Origin: DAIMZI01 sp036734025
GTDB taxonomy: Bacteria; Pseudomonadota; Alphaproteobacteria; Rhizobiales; Rhodomicrobiaceae
NCBI GenBank assembly: GCA_036734025.1
Contig: DAIMZI010000003.1
Coordinates: 113,678-177,677, forward strand
DNA: 64,000 bases
Direction of reading: 5' to 3'
Shown: positions 46,177 through 54,709 of the stretch, in pieces
Layout: each line of letters starts with the position of its first letter
Position numbering within the stretch: the stretch's first letter is position 1
Notes under the pieces: model-generated
What the model was told of the DNA's origin: nothing
Seen by the model: the letters and a program-made list of their open reading frames with translations, nothing else
Database searches by the model: none
Position numbers and translations under genes: made by a program

Positions 46177-46740
46177 ATGATCTACAATCTCGTCGAAGGG
46201 GTCGGCAGGGGCATGGTTGAAAAACCACTCAAGTCATGGTCTTGCAATGCGCTGGCAATGCTTTGCGCCGCCATCGTGTGCGCGATCTGCGCCCTTGGCG
46301 ACTTCAAGGCGCATGCCCAGAACTCGACGCCGCCCGCGCCGGGTCAAATCGGGCCGGCCATGGAACTGTCATCCCGGATCCCGATGAATGTCAGCGAAGT
46401 AATAACCGGCGGAAGCTGGTCCACTCCCGAAGCAAGCGGCATATATCGCGCGATCGTCGTCTACGACCTCGCCCCCGACGGGCGCGCCGACGTGGTGTTG
46501 CAGTGGCTCGAAATCGACGATGATGCAACCTTGCCTAGGCTCGTTGCCTCGGCGCCGCTGCAATTGCCCGAAGGCATGGATACGTCCAGCATTTTCGTTG
46601 CTTTCGATATCGGCAACCAGGACGAGACGATGCTGATGGTCGGCACCTACGACTTTCAATCCGATCAGGAGACGCTGCGGTTTGCCAAGCTCGGCGCGCC
46701 GATGGCCTATGAATTCGTCGATGCCCGGGTGCAGGACTGA
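46177..46740 (+). CDS. exported protein of unknown function
   Basis: A 187-residue protein with a hydrophobic export signal (ALAMLCAAIVCAICALGDFKAHA) and a mature part of about 140 residues without cysteine. The mature part reads like one small beta-rich domain (YRAIVVYDLAPDGRADVVLQWLEIDDDATLPRLVASAPLQLPEGMDTSSIFVAFDIGNQDETMLMVGTYDF). I do not recognise a family. An in-frame ATG at 46213 could be the true start and would give a more usual signal peptide. Divergent from rpmI. Confidence 0.7.
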   Translation: MIYNLVEGVGRGMVEKPLKSWSCNALAMLCAAIVCAICALGDFKAHAQNSTPPAPGQIGPAMELSSRIPMNVSEVITGGSWSTPEASGIYRAIVVYDLAPDGRADVVLQWLEIDDDATLPRLVASAPLQLPEGMDTSSIFVAFDIGNQDETMLMVGTYDFQSDQETLRFAKLGAPMAYEFVDARVQD

Positions 46741-46914
46741 AGCGGACGAAAAAAAACGCTCATGTTGCCCGCAAGTCATGTCTTTTCGCGCAGAAGACGG
46801 GCACATGATTTGTTGACAACTATGTCAGGTTCTGGCGGTGCTATGACCTTTCGGCTTTTTTGATTGAGTATCATGCGCAATCAGAAGTAGCGCCTCAGTT
46901 ATATGGAGAGTCCG

Positions 46915-47223
46915 GTGTCGAAGATCTTGCGTCTCATGTTTCTCGCGGCCCTGATCGGCCTGCTTTCGGTTGTGTCTGTGCGTACCGATGTCGCGCAGGC
47001 TCGCGAGTGTACCCGCCATGCCTTCAGCGTGAATGATTATGGGATCGAAGTTCCCCGGCGCGACGCTCAGGAACTGCTCGACAAGGCGATCGCCACATGG
47101 GCGAGCGAGCGCGGCATCACATCCTACAAGGTGGGCGAGAAGACCGTGACCTGCGAGAAGTTTCTGGACTTCATCGTGTTTGACGAACACACCTGCCGGG
47201 CCGAGGCCCAGGTCTGCTGGTGA
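46915..47223 (+). CDS. small exported cysteine-containing protein of unknown function
   Basis: About 102 residues from GTG 46915 (GGAGAG upstream; ATG 46903 is the in-frame alternative). A signal peptide (ILRLMFLAALIGLLSVVSVRTDVAQA) leaves a mature chain of about 70 residues with four cysteines, able to make two disulfides in the periplasm: ECTRH, VTCEK, HTCRA and QVCW. The composition DAQELLDKAIATWASERGITSYKVGEKTVTCEKF suggests a compact alpha/beta fold. No family recognised. It lies upstream of ssrA on the same strand. Confidence 0.75.
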   Translation: MSKILRLMFLAALIGLLSVVSVRTDVAQARECTRHAFSVNDYGIEVPRRDAQELLDKAIATWASERGITSYKVGEKTVTCEKFLDFIVFDEHTCRAEAQVCW

Positions 47224-47318
47224 CAGTCCTGCCGGCTTCTCCCCAGCACTTGGCTGCCGGGGGGCCGGTTGGCTGGCAAGATCCTTTCAATCCCCGTCGA
47301 ATGACCCTATATTATGCG

Positions 47319-47690
47319 TGTCGGTAGCACCGACTATGGCGATAAACGGTCGTCGGAATAAGCCCATCGGACCCGGGGGCGGTACCCGGCGCCTCCACCA
47401 CAAGCCCGCATGCGCCAGACTTGATGTCGGCAAATGCACAGGCGGGTTTCTGATGGGGGCGAAATAGGATCGACGAGGGTGTAAAGGACGTGCTTTTGCC
47501 CGGCATGGTACCGCCGTATCGGACCAAAATTATAGTTGCCAACGACAACTATGCTCCGGTGGCTCAGGCTGCGTAATGCAGCTTTAGTACCGAAATTAAG
47601 TCCCAGGCTCTAGCAGGTCTGGGCGCGGTCTGGAGAGCACCGGGCAACAGAAGCTCTCCGTTATTCTGCCAGGGGGCCTTCCGAAAGGCC
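47319..47690 (+). ncRNA. ssrA: permuted two-piece transfer-messenger RNA (alphaproteobacterial type)
   Basis: The gene is circularly permuted. The acceptor piece comes first and ends in CGCCTCC-A-CCA at 47390-47400, with a T arm of 5 bp (47373-47377/47385-47389) and a 7-base loop. After a spacer removed in processing (about 47401-47454), the coding piece begins GGGGGCGAAATAGGATCGAC at 47455. Its first seven bases pair with 47390-47396, including G457-U394, the G3-U70 pair that marks alanine tRNAs. The tag frame is 47538-47576. Hairpins follow at 47632-47659 and 47675-47690. The outer ends are estimates: a TATATT -10-like box at 47308-47313 suggests a start near 47320. The RNA rescues stalled ribosomes with SmpB. 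Confidence 0.93.
47538..47576 (+). other. tmRNA proteolysis tag reading frame (ANDNYAPVAQAA)
   Basis: From the likely resume codon GCC at 47538 the frame reads ANDNYAPVAQAA and stops at TAA 47574-47576. AND at the front is the usual SspB-contact region of alphaproteobacterial tags, and the final AA is the ClpX degradation signal. The sspB gene begins 141 bases after the tag stop. Confidence 0.9.
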
Positions 47691-47716
47691 GTAACCGATC
47701 GAGCCGGCTGAACCGC

Positions 47717-48334
47717 GTGATGTCCAAGGAAAGCTTCCGCTACGACATTCTCGCTCAGGAGGCCCTGCGGGGCGTCGTGCGCTCGGTCTTGCAGAGGGTG
47801 GAAAAACGCGGTCTTCCCGGAGACCACCATTTCGTCATCACCTTCGATACGCATGCGCCTGGCGTTGCCATATCAAAGAGGCTGCGCGACCGCTATCCCG
47901 TCGATATGACGATCGTCATCCAGTATCAATTCTGGGGCCTCAAGGTCTATGAACATGCTTTCGAACTGGGCCTTTCGTTCAATAACATTCCCGAAATCCT
48001 CGTCATTCCCTTCCGCGCCGTGAAAAGCTTTCAGGATCCGAGCGTCGGCTTCATGCTGCAATTCGCCGGCTTCAGCCAGGACGATGACGAGTATCACGAT
48101 GATGGCGCCGATCTGGTGCTGGAAGGCGGGATGCCGGGCGAGGGCGGCGAACAGATCGAGCCGCCCGGCCTGCCGAGCCCAGCTGCCAGGCCCGCACTGC
48201 CCGATCCGGCGCGAGCCGGGGACGCGGACGGTTCTGCAGGAACAGCCGACAGCGCCACCCGAAAAAGCGAAAAGTCCGCCGGGAAATCCAAATCAGCCGA
48301 AGTCGTTCAACTGGATTCTTTCCGCAAGAAATGA
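47717..48334 (+). CDS. sspB: SspB, ClpXP adaptor for tmRNA-tagged proteins (alpha type)
   Basis: A 205-residue adaptor. The N-terminal substrate-binding domain (about 5-120) has the alpha-SspB pattern: ALRGVVRSVLQRVEKRGLPGDHHFVITFDTHAPGVAISKRLRDRYPVDMTIVIQYQFWGLKVYEHAFELGLSFNNIPEILVIPFRAVKSFQDPSVGFMLQF. A flexible acidic then Pro/Gly/Ala-rich linker leads to the C-terminal SAEVVQLDSFRKK, the short tail that docks on ClpX. Start is GTG 47717 or the next codon ATG 47720. Directly downstream of ssrA on the same strand, so the tag and its adaptor are side by side. Confidence 0.93.
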   Translation: MMSKESFRYDILAQEALRGVVRSVLQRVEKRGLPGDHHFVITFDTHAPGVAISKRLRDRYPVDMTIVIQYQFWGLKVYEHAFELGLSFNNIPEILVIPFRAVKSFQDPSVGFMLQFAGFSQDDDEYHDDGADLVLEGGMPGEGGEQIEPPGLPSPAARPALPDPARAGDADGSAGTADSATRKSEKSAGKSKSAEVVQLDSFRKK

Positions 48335-48364
48335 AGCCGCCGCGTTCGCGTTGTTGGTTGCGCT

Positions 48365-50035
48365 TTACATTCCCGCATAATTCGGCCCGCCCGCGCCCTC
48401 CGGAGGCACCCAGTTGATGTTCTGAGCCGGGTCCTTGATATCGCATGTCTTGCAGTGCACGCAGTTTTGCGCATTGATCTGAAATTTGGCGCCGTTACCG
48501 GTCTCGATCACCTCATAGACCGCGGCTGGACAGTAGCGCTGGGCAGGCTCGCTGTAGCGCGGCAGATTTTCCTCGATCGGTATCGAAGCATCCGCCAGCA
48601 CCAGATGACAGGGCTGATTTTCGGTGTGATTGGTGCCCGAGAGAAACACCGATGACAGCCGGTCGAATGTCAGCACGCCGTCCGGCCTGGGATAATCGAT
48701 CTCGGCGAATTCGGACGCCGGGCGCAGGCAGGCATGGTCGGGCTTGCCATGCCCAAGGGTGTAGGTGAGGAAAGGCAACAGCGTGTTCAGCCACATGTCG
48801 AGCCCACCCAGCACCGTGCCGAGGCGTGTGCCGAAGCGCGAAAGCAGCGGTTTCACGTTGCGCACCCGCTTCAAATCACGGGCGATCACGCTTGTGCGAT
48901 AGGCGGCCTCATAGCCATCGAGCACATCACCCCCGCGCCCCGCGCCAAGGGCCTCGAAAGCGGCTTCGGCGGCAAGAATGCCCGACAGCATGGCGTTGTG
49001 CGAGCCCTTGATGCGCGGCAGGTTGACGAAGCCGGCGCTGCATCCGATCAGCGCGCCGCCCGGAAAAGCCAGTCTCGGCACCGACTGATAGCCGCCTTCG
49101 CTGATCGCGCGCGAGCCGTAACCGATGCGCTTGGCGTCCTTCAGCATCGGCGCAATCTTCGGATGGGTCTTGAAGCGCTGAAACTCCTCAAACGGCGAGA
49201 TGAACGGATTCTCGTAATTGAGATGCACCACGAAGCCGATCGAGACGAGGTTCTCGCCCCAGTGATAGATGAACGAGCCGCCGCCTGTCCGGTCATCGAG
49301 CGGCCAGCCCAGCGTGTGCTGGACGAAACCGGGGCGGTGATTTTCATTCGGCACCTCCCAGAGCTCCTTGAGCCCGATGCCGTATTTCTGCGGCTCGCGG
49401 CCGTCGCCAAGGTGGAATGCGCGCAGCAGCCGCTTGGCAAGCGAGCCGCGGACGCCTTCAGCGATCAGCGTGTAGCGGCCGTGCAGCTCGACGCCGCGCT
49501 CATAGGAGTCCTTGGGCCGGCCATCGCTGCCCAGTCCCTGATCGCCCGTCGCCACGCCGATCACCGTGCCTTCGCTGTCGGTGATCAGTTCGGTGGCGGC
49601 GAAGCCGGGATAGATTTCCACGCCCAACCCTTCGGCCTGTTCGCCGAGCCAGCGACACATGTCGCCCAGGCTGACGACATAATTGCCGTGATTGCTCATC
49701 AATGGCGGCATGATCAGGTTGGGAATGGTGGCGGCTCCGGTCTCGCTCAGATACAAGAACTGGTCAGTGGATACCGTCGTCTCGACAGGACATCCCTTGT
49801 CACGCCAGTCCGGAATGAGCCTGTTCAGCCCGACCGGGTCGATGACGGCGCCAGACAGGATATGCGCGCCGACCTCCGAGCCCTTTTCCAGCACCACCAC
49901 GGACAGATCGCGCTCGCGCTCGGCGGCAAGCTGTTTCAGCCGGATCGCCGCCGACAGGCCGGCCGGCCCCGCGCCGACGATGACCACGTCGAATTCCATC
50001 ACCTCACGCGGGGGTGGAAAAGTCTGTTCCTGCAT
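48365..50035 (-). CDS. electron transfer flavoprotein-ubiquinone oxidoreductase
   Basis: A 556-residue inner-membrane-associated enzyme that moves electrons from ETF (fatty acid and amino acid oxidation, dimethylglycine and sarcosine dehydrogenases) to ubiquinone. The FAD site is VVIVGAGPAGLSAAIRLKQ. The C-terminal [4Fe-4S] ligands are in RYCPAAVYEV and NCVHCKTCDIKDPAQNINW. The length is normal. AAAGGGA precedes the start at 50035; an internal ATG at 49999 is less likely. Convergent with sspB and divergent from udg. The etfAB genes are not in the window. Confidence 0.96.
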   Translation of the reverse strand: MQEQTFPPPREVMEFDVVIVGAGPAGLSAAIRLKQLAAERERDLSVVVLEKGSEVGAHILSGAVIDPVGLNRLIPDWRDKGCPVETTVSTDQFLYLSETGAATIPNLIMPPLMSNHGNYVVSLGDMCRWLGEQAEGLGVEIYPGFAATELITDSEGTVIGVATGDQGLGSDGRPKDSYERGVELHGRYTLIAEGVRGSLAKRLLRAFHLGDGREPQKYGIGLKELWEVPNENHRPGFVQHTLGWPLDDRTGGGSFIYHWGENLVSIGFVVHLNYENPFISPFEEFQRFKTHPKIAPMLKDAKRIGYGSRAISEGGYQSVPRLAFPGGALIGCSAGFVNLPRIKGSHNAMLSGILAAEAAFEALGAGRGGDVLDGYEAAYRTSVIARDLKRVRNVKPLLSRFGTRLGTVLGGLDMWLNTLLPFLTYTLGHGKPDHACLRPASEFAEIDYPRPDGVLTFDRLSSVFLSGTNHTENQPCHLVLADASIPIEENLPRYSEPAQRYCPAAVYEVIETGNGAKFQINAQNCVHCKTCDIKDPAQNINWVPPEGAGGPNYAGM

Positions 50036-50169
50036 GTGCTATATCCCTTTAATATCTCGAGTTATCCCGGCGCTCTCCCAGCGTCAATGCGTCAACTCGA
50101 CGAAGCGCTCGGGAGCATGGCGCTGAACCGGACGCCAGAGCAGCGAAAAGGCGAGGCTGAGACGCGACA

Positions 50170-51000
50170 ATGAACCATGACCGCGATCACCATCTGCTAG
50201 GCGCATTGCGCTGGTATGCCGCGATGGGTGTCGATGAAGCGATCGGCGAGGTCACATGCGACTGGTTTTCCATCCGAGCGCGCGCCAAGCATCCGGCGCC
50301 AGCCGCGCCTTCGGGCCTTGCCGCATCTTTCGTGCCAGAACCGGCGCGTCCGATGCGCACTATAAAGCCCGTCATGGAGACCAGCTCGCCGCCTGCCGGT
50401 GCAGACCTCACCGCCATTGGCGATCTGGATGCGCTGAAAGCGGCGGCGGCGGCTTTTGATGGCTGTTCTCTCAAACGTACGGCCAAGAACCTGTGCTTCT
50501 CGCGGGGCAATCCGGGCGCGCGGCTGATGCTGATCGGCGAAGCGCCGGGGCGCGATGAGGACTTGCAGGGCCTGCCATTCGTGGGCCGCGCCGGACAGCT
50601 TCTGGACCGCATGCTGGGGGCGATCGGGCTCGGCGAAAATGATGTCTACATCACCAATGTCGTCTATTGGCGCCCGCCCGGCAATCGCACGCCGAGCGAA
50701 GCCGAGACCGAGGCCTGTCGCCCGTTTCTCACCCGCCAGATCGAGCTGGTGCGCCCAGAAATGATCGTCCTGCTTGGCGGGGCGGCTGCAAAGCACATGC
50801 TCGGGACAACCGATGGCATCATGCGTCTGCGCGGAAAATGGAAGACGCTTCAGGCCGGGGCGCATGGTTGCCCGCTCCTGGCGACCCTGCATCCGGCATA
50901 TCTGCTGCGCAATCCGGTGGCCAAGCGTCTGGCGTGGCGCGACCTGCTCAGCGTCCAGGACGCACTTGAGCGCGGCGCGAGCGACGCCAGCAGGCGATGA
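50170..51000 (+). CDS. uracil-DNA glycosylase, family 4
   Basis: A 276-residue base-excision repair enzyme that removes uracil from DNA. Motif 1 is LIGEAPGRDEDLQGLPFVGRAGQLLDRML, motif 2 is LHPAYLLRNP, and cysteines at 99, 109, 183 and 234 are candidates for holding the iron-sulfur cluster of this family. A Pro-rich linker (about 40-80) separates a short N-terminal helical segment (LRWYAAMGVDEAIGE) from the catalytic domain, as in other alphaproteobacterial members. It is exactly abutted, tail to tail, by leuC (stop codons adjacent at 51000/51001). Confidence 0.92.
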   Translation: MNHDRDHHLLGALRWYAAMGVDEAIGEVTCDWFSIRARAKHPAPAAPSGLAASFVPEPARPMRTIKPVMETSSPPAGADLTAIGDLDALKAAAAAFDGCSLKRTAKNLCFSRGNPGARLMLIGEAPGRDEDLQGLPFVGRAGQLLDRMLGAIGLGENDVYITNVVYWRPPGNRTPSEAETEACRPFLTRQIELVRPEMIVLLGGAAAKHMLGTTDGIMRLRGKWKTLQAGAHGCPLLATLHPAYLLRNPVAKRLAWRDLLSVQDALERGASDASRR

Positions 51001-52473
51001 TCATTCCGCGGCGATACTGTTCGGGTCTGGCATCATCTCGCGCACATCGACGAAGCGCCCGGCAATGGCAGCAGCGGCGGCCATGGCCGGCGAGACCAGG
51101 TGCGAGCGCCCCTTGAAGCCCTGACGCCCCTCGAAATTGCGGTTTGATGTGGAGGCGCAGCGCTCGCCGGGGCGCAGCTTGTCGGCGTTCATCGCAAGGC
51201 ACATGGAACAGCCCGGCTCGCGCCATTCAAACCCGGCCTCGATGAAGATGCGGTCCAGCCCTTCGGCCTCGGCCTGGGCCTTCACGAGACCCGAGCCGGG
51301 CACGATCATGGCATTCAGATTTTCATTGACCTTGTTGCCGGCGACGATGCGCGCCACCGTGCGCAGGTCCTCGATGCGGCCATTGGTGCACGAGCCTATG
51401 AAGATGCGGTCAAGCTTGATGTCGGTTATCGGCGTGCCGGGGGTCAGACCCATATAGCTTAATGCCCGTTCGACGGCGGCGCGACGATTATCGTCGGCGA
51501 TCTCGGCGGGATCGGGCACGCGCCCATTTATCGACACCACATCCTGCGGGCTGGTGCCCCATGTTACCAGCGGCGGCAGGCTGGTGGCATCCAGCCGGAC
51601 TTCCTTGTCGAAATGCGCGCCTTCATCGGAACGAAGCGTTTCCCAGTAGCGCATCGCCATGTCCCAGGCCGCGCCCTTGGGGGTGCGGGGTCGCCCGCGC
51701 ACATAATCGAAGGTGCGCTCATCGGCCGCGATCATGCCGGCGCGCGCGCCGCCTTCGATGGACATGTTGCACACAGTCATGCGGCCTTCCATCGACAGGT
51801 CACGGATCGCCTCGCCCGCATATTCGATGACGTGCCCGGTGCCACCCGCCGTTCCGATCTCGCCGATGATCGCGAGGATTATGTCCTTCGCGCCAACGCC
51901 GGGCGGCGTCTTGCCATCGACGGTCACGCGCATGTTCCGGGCCTTGGACTGGATCAGCGTCTGCGTTGCAAGCACATGCTCGACTTCCGATGTGCCGATG
52001 CCATGAGCTAGCGCGCCGAAAGCGCCATGGGTCGATGTGTGGCTGTCGCCGCAAACGATGGTGGTGCCGGGAAGGGTGAAGCCCTGTTCGGGACCGATGA
52101 TATGGACGATGCCCTGGCGCACATCCAACTCGTTGAAATATTCGATGCCGAATTCGGCGCAGTTCATCGCCAGCGTGTTGACCTGAAGCGCGGATTCCTC
52201 GTCCTCGATCCCGCGGCTGCGGTCTGTCGTCGGCACGTTGTGATCGACCACGGCGAGCGTGTTCTCGGGCTTGCGCACCTTGCGCCCGGACATGCGAAGA
52301 CCTTCGAATGCCTGCGGGCTGGTCACCTCATGGACCAGATGCCGGTCGATATAGATGAGGCAGGTGCCGTCGTCCTGAGCGTGGACCAGATGATCGTCCC
52401 AGATCTTGTCGTAGAGCGTCCTCGGTCCTGAAGGTTTCAGCATTGCAGGCCGCTGTTCGTCCGTTTGCGTCAT
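51001..52473 (-). CDS. leuC: 3-isopropylmalate dehydratase large subunit
   Basis: A 490-residue aconitase-family subunit that isomerises 2- to 3-isopropylmalate in leucine synthesis with LeuD. The [4Fe-4S] cysteines lie in FIGSCTNGRIEDL and PGCSMCLAMN, and the substrate loop VVDHNVPTTDR and GDSHTSTHGAFGALAHGIGTSEVEHVLATQ are present. AAGGGAC precedes the start at 52473; a start at 52443 (MLKPSGPRTLYDKIW) would match shorter homologues. leuD is not adjacent. rplS lies 44 bases upstream on the same strand, the usual alphaproteobacterial neighbourhood. Confidence 0.96.
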   Translation of the reverse strand: MTQTDEQRPAMLKPSGPRTLYDKIWDDHLVHAQDDGTCLIYIDRHLVHEVTSPQAFEGLRMSGRKVRKPENTLAVVDHNVPTTDRSRGIEDEESALQVNTLAMNCAEFGIEYFNELDVRQGIVHIIGPEQGFTLPGTTIVCGDSHTSTHGAFGALAHGIGTSEVEHVLATQTLIQSKARNMRVTVDGKTPPGVGAKDIILAIIGEIGTAGGTGHVIEYAGEAIRDLSMEGRMTVCNMSIEGGARAGMIAADERTFDYVRGRPRTPKGAAWDMAMRYWETLRSDEGAHFDKEVRLDATSLPPLVTWGTSPQDVVSINGRVPDPAEIADDNRRAAVERALSYMGLTPGTPITDIKLDRIFIGSCTNGRIEDLRTVARIVAGNKVNENLNAMIVPGSGLVKAQAEAEGLDRIFIEAGFEWREPGCSMCLAMNADKLRPGERCASTSNRNFEGRQGFKGRSHLVSPAMAAAAAIAGRFVDVREMMPDPNSIAAE

Positions 52474-52517
52474 GTCCCTTGCTCCGGCCGGGTGCTCCGA
52501 CTTGGCCCCGGCTCGTC

Positions 52518-53213
52518 TTATTTGCTTTCCTTTTCGCCGGCCGGTTTCGGCTCGGCCTCACCGTCTTCGGCCTCTGGTTCGGGCACTTCATCGACGGTCG
52601 TCTCGGCCATCATCAGGCGGGCTGCGCCGGGCCAGTCATCATTCTCGATCTGGCCTTTGAGCTGAAGAGCGTCATCGACATTGGCGATGTCCTCATCGGA
52701 CCAGGCCGCGATCTGCTCATATTTGATGACGCCGAGCCTTTTCAAGCGGGCCTGAATGTCGTCGTCGATGCCCTCGATGCGGGTCAGATCATCGGGCTGG
52801 CCCTTGGGCTTCTTGAAACCCTTGAAGGCGTCGGGTGCGGCTGAACGGATGCGCACATCGCGGCGCTCGGGAATACGGGCCGCCTTGCCGCGCAGATTGC
52901 GCAGGTAATAAAGCTTGGCGCGGCGCACCTTGCCGCGGCGCACGATATCGATGGACTCGATCAGCGGCGAGTAGATGGGGAACACACGCTCCACCCCTTC
53001 GCCATATGAGATCTTGCGCACCGTGAAGCTTTCGTTGATGCCGCCGCCGTCACGCGCGATGCATACGCCTTCATAGGCCTGGATGCGCTCGCGCGTGCCT
53101 TCGACCACCTTGACGTTGACGCGTACCGTATCTCCGGGCTGAAATGCGGGGATGCGGCGCTTCGCCTCCAGTTCGGCGGCCTGCTCCTTTTCGAGCTGCT
53201 CGATGATGTTCAT
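52518..53213 (-). CDS. rplS: 50S ribosomal protein L19 with a C-terminal helix-hairpin-helix extension
   Basis: Residues 1-125 are normal L19 (MNIIEQLEKEQ...FQPGDTVRVNVKVVEGTRERIQAYEGVCIARDGGGINESFTVRKISYGEGVERVFPIYSPLIESIDIVRRGKVRRAKLYYLR). Most L19 end about here. This one has 231 residues: after a lysine-rich linker comes PDDLTRIEGIDDDIQARLKRLGVIKYEQIAAWSDEDIANVDDALQLKGQIENDDWPGAARLM, a helix-hairpin-helix-type module I know from extended NuoE and L21 of Hyphomicrobiales. An acidic tail follows. The extension cannot be a frameshift, since reading is continuous and the composition is protein-like. Confidence 0.95.
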   Translation of the reverse strand: MNIIEQLEKEQAAELEAKRRIPAFQPGDTVRVNVKVVEGTRERIQAYEGVCIARDGGGINESFTVRKISYGEGVERVFPIYSPLIESIDIVRRGKVRRAKLYYLRNLRGKAARIPERRDVRIRSAAPDAFKGFKKPKGQPDDLTRIEGIDDDIQARLKRLGVIKYEQIAAWSDEDIANVDDALQLKGQIENDDWPGAARLMMAETTVDEVPEPEAEDGEAEPKPAGEKESK

Positions 53214-53480
53214 GCCTCAAGTCCTCTTGCGGGCGCAGCGAAATGTGGCGCTGCCGCCTCTGAAATCTCATGTCCTTTCGGGAAGGTTCCTCATCTAGTA
53301 AAACACTTGCGCGGTCTTGTCGATGGGCTTTTCTGCGGCCGGGCGCGGGTCTCGCCCGCGCAAACTCCTGGCTGGCTGCTTCCGGATTGGCGCCATGCCA
53401 TGGCCCTTGCAGCCGGCAAAACGGCGCAGGCGGGCCCGGATCGACACAGGATCTGCCGCGCACGCGCACAAAGCTGCTGC

Positions 53481-54689
53481 TCAGGCACGGCCAATCTGCA
53501 CCGCGAGACGCTCGCCCGCGCCGCAACTGAACGTCCAGCCGAACATGCCGTGGCCGACGCTTACCGACAGCCCGCCGATGCGCGTCGGCCCCACCATCGG
53601 CAGGCCGTTTGGTGTCATCGGCCTCTCACCGGCCCAGCCGTGGGGGGCGGCTGAATAGTCTGCCGCTTCCGGGAACAGGCGCGCCGACAGGTCCGTAAGA
53701 CGGGCGATGCGTTCAGCAACCACGCTCTTGTTGCCGCGCGCGAATTCGGCGAAGCCGGCCACCCGCAGCCTCTCGCCCAGGGCGCAGAACACGACCTTGT
53801 TGGCCGCATCGGTGATGCTGAGGCGGGGAGCGCCCGCGCGGCGCGGTAGCGTGATACTGAAGCCTTTTATGGGGTAGATCGGCAAGGACAGGCCGGCGGT
53901 CTTGCCCAGCGCGGCGGCATCGGGCCCGGCGGCCAGCACGAAATGATCGGCGTCGAGCGCGCCCGCGGGCGTTTCAAGCCGTTCGGCGCGGTCGGCGCGC
54001 GTCATGATGCGGCTTACCTGAACATTGCGGTGGACGCGCACCCCATAATTCGCCTCACAGATCGCGCTCAGCGCCCGGCAGAACATCGCGGCATCACCGG
54101 CCTCGTCGCCGGGCGCGAAAATGCCCCCGGCAATCTCTCCGCCATAGGCCGCAAGCGCCGGCTCGACCTCAAGACATTGCGCACGAGAAAGCTTGTGCTG
54201 GTTGATCCCGAATTCCGCCTTGAGCGGGATAAGCTGCGCGGCGTGATCGAGCGCGCTTTCGCTCGGATACAGAACCAGCTTGCCGGTGGTGGAATGATCG
54301 AACTTCAGATCATGTTCGGCCAGAAGCCCGTGCAAGGCGTCGCGCGAGGCGACACTGAGCGCCAGAGCCGCCCTGGTATTGGCGAGGAAACGCGAGGCCG
54401 TGCACTCACGCAGGAAGCTCAGCCCCCAGCGCATGAGCTTGAGATCGAACACGCGCGTCATGACGTAGGCCGGATCGAGCCCCAGCATGATGCGCGGCAG
54501 CTTCGGCAAGAGATCGGGCCGCGCCATCGGCTCGACATAGGAATAGCTGAGCTGGCCACCATTGGCAAAGCTGGTGCCGGCGCCGGCATCGGCGCGGTTA
54601 TCGAGGATCTCGACCTCATGGCCGGCGCGCGCGAGATAGAAGGCGGCGGTCACACCTGCCAGACCCGCGCCAATGACGATAATGCGCAT
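53481..54689 (-). CDS. D-amino acid dehydrogenase (DadA-like FAD enzyme)
   Basis: A 402-residue flavoprotein of the DadA group that oxidises D-amino acids to keto acids and feeds electrons to the respiratory chain. The FAD fold starts at once (RIIVIGAGLAGVTAAFYLARAGHEVEILD), followed by TSFANGGQLSYSYVEPMA, typical of DadA, and ends with GERPMTPNGLPMVGPTRIGGLSVSVGHGMFGWTFSCGAGERLA. GGAGA precedes ATG 54689; the frame continues into trmD but only as overlap. It lies 20 bases after trmD on the same strand, inserted where rplS usually follows. Substrate range cannot be told. Confidence 0.88.
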   Translation of the reverse strand: MRIIVIGAGLAGVTAAFYLARAGHEVEILDNRADAGAGTSFANGGQLSYSYVEPMARPDLLPKLPRIMLGLDPAYVMTRVFDLKLMRWGLSFLRECTASRFLANTRAALALSVASRDALHGLLAEHDLKFDHSTTGKLVLYPSESALDHAAQLIPLKAEFGINQHKLSRAQCLEVEPALAAYGGEIAGGIFAPGDEAGDAAMFCRALSAICEANYGVRVHRNVQVSRIMTRADRAERLETPAGALDADHFVLAAGPDAAALGKTAGLSLPIYPIKGFSITLPRRAGAPRLSITDAANKVVFCALGERLRVAGFAEFARGNKSVVAERIARLTDLSARLFPEAADYSAAPHGWAGERPMTPNGLPMVGPTRIGGLSVSVGHGMFGWTFSCGAGERLAVQIGRA

Positions 54690-54709
54690 TTCTCCAGGGC
54701 TTCTTGTCG

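Noticed and set aside
46813..46850. Perfect TTGACA at 46813 as promoter of the small secreted protein.
   Set aside because: The nearest TATGA-like -10 is 22-23 bases away, too far for a normal spacer.
48734..50173. A 479-codon plus-strand frame opposite the ETF-ubiquinone oxidoreductase gene.
   Set aside because: It runs against an unmistakable conserved gene and has no supporting start.
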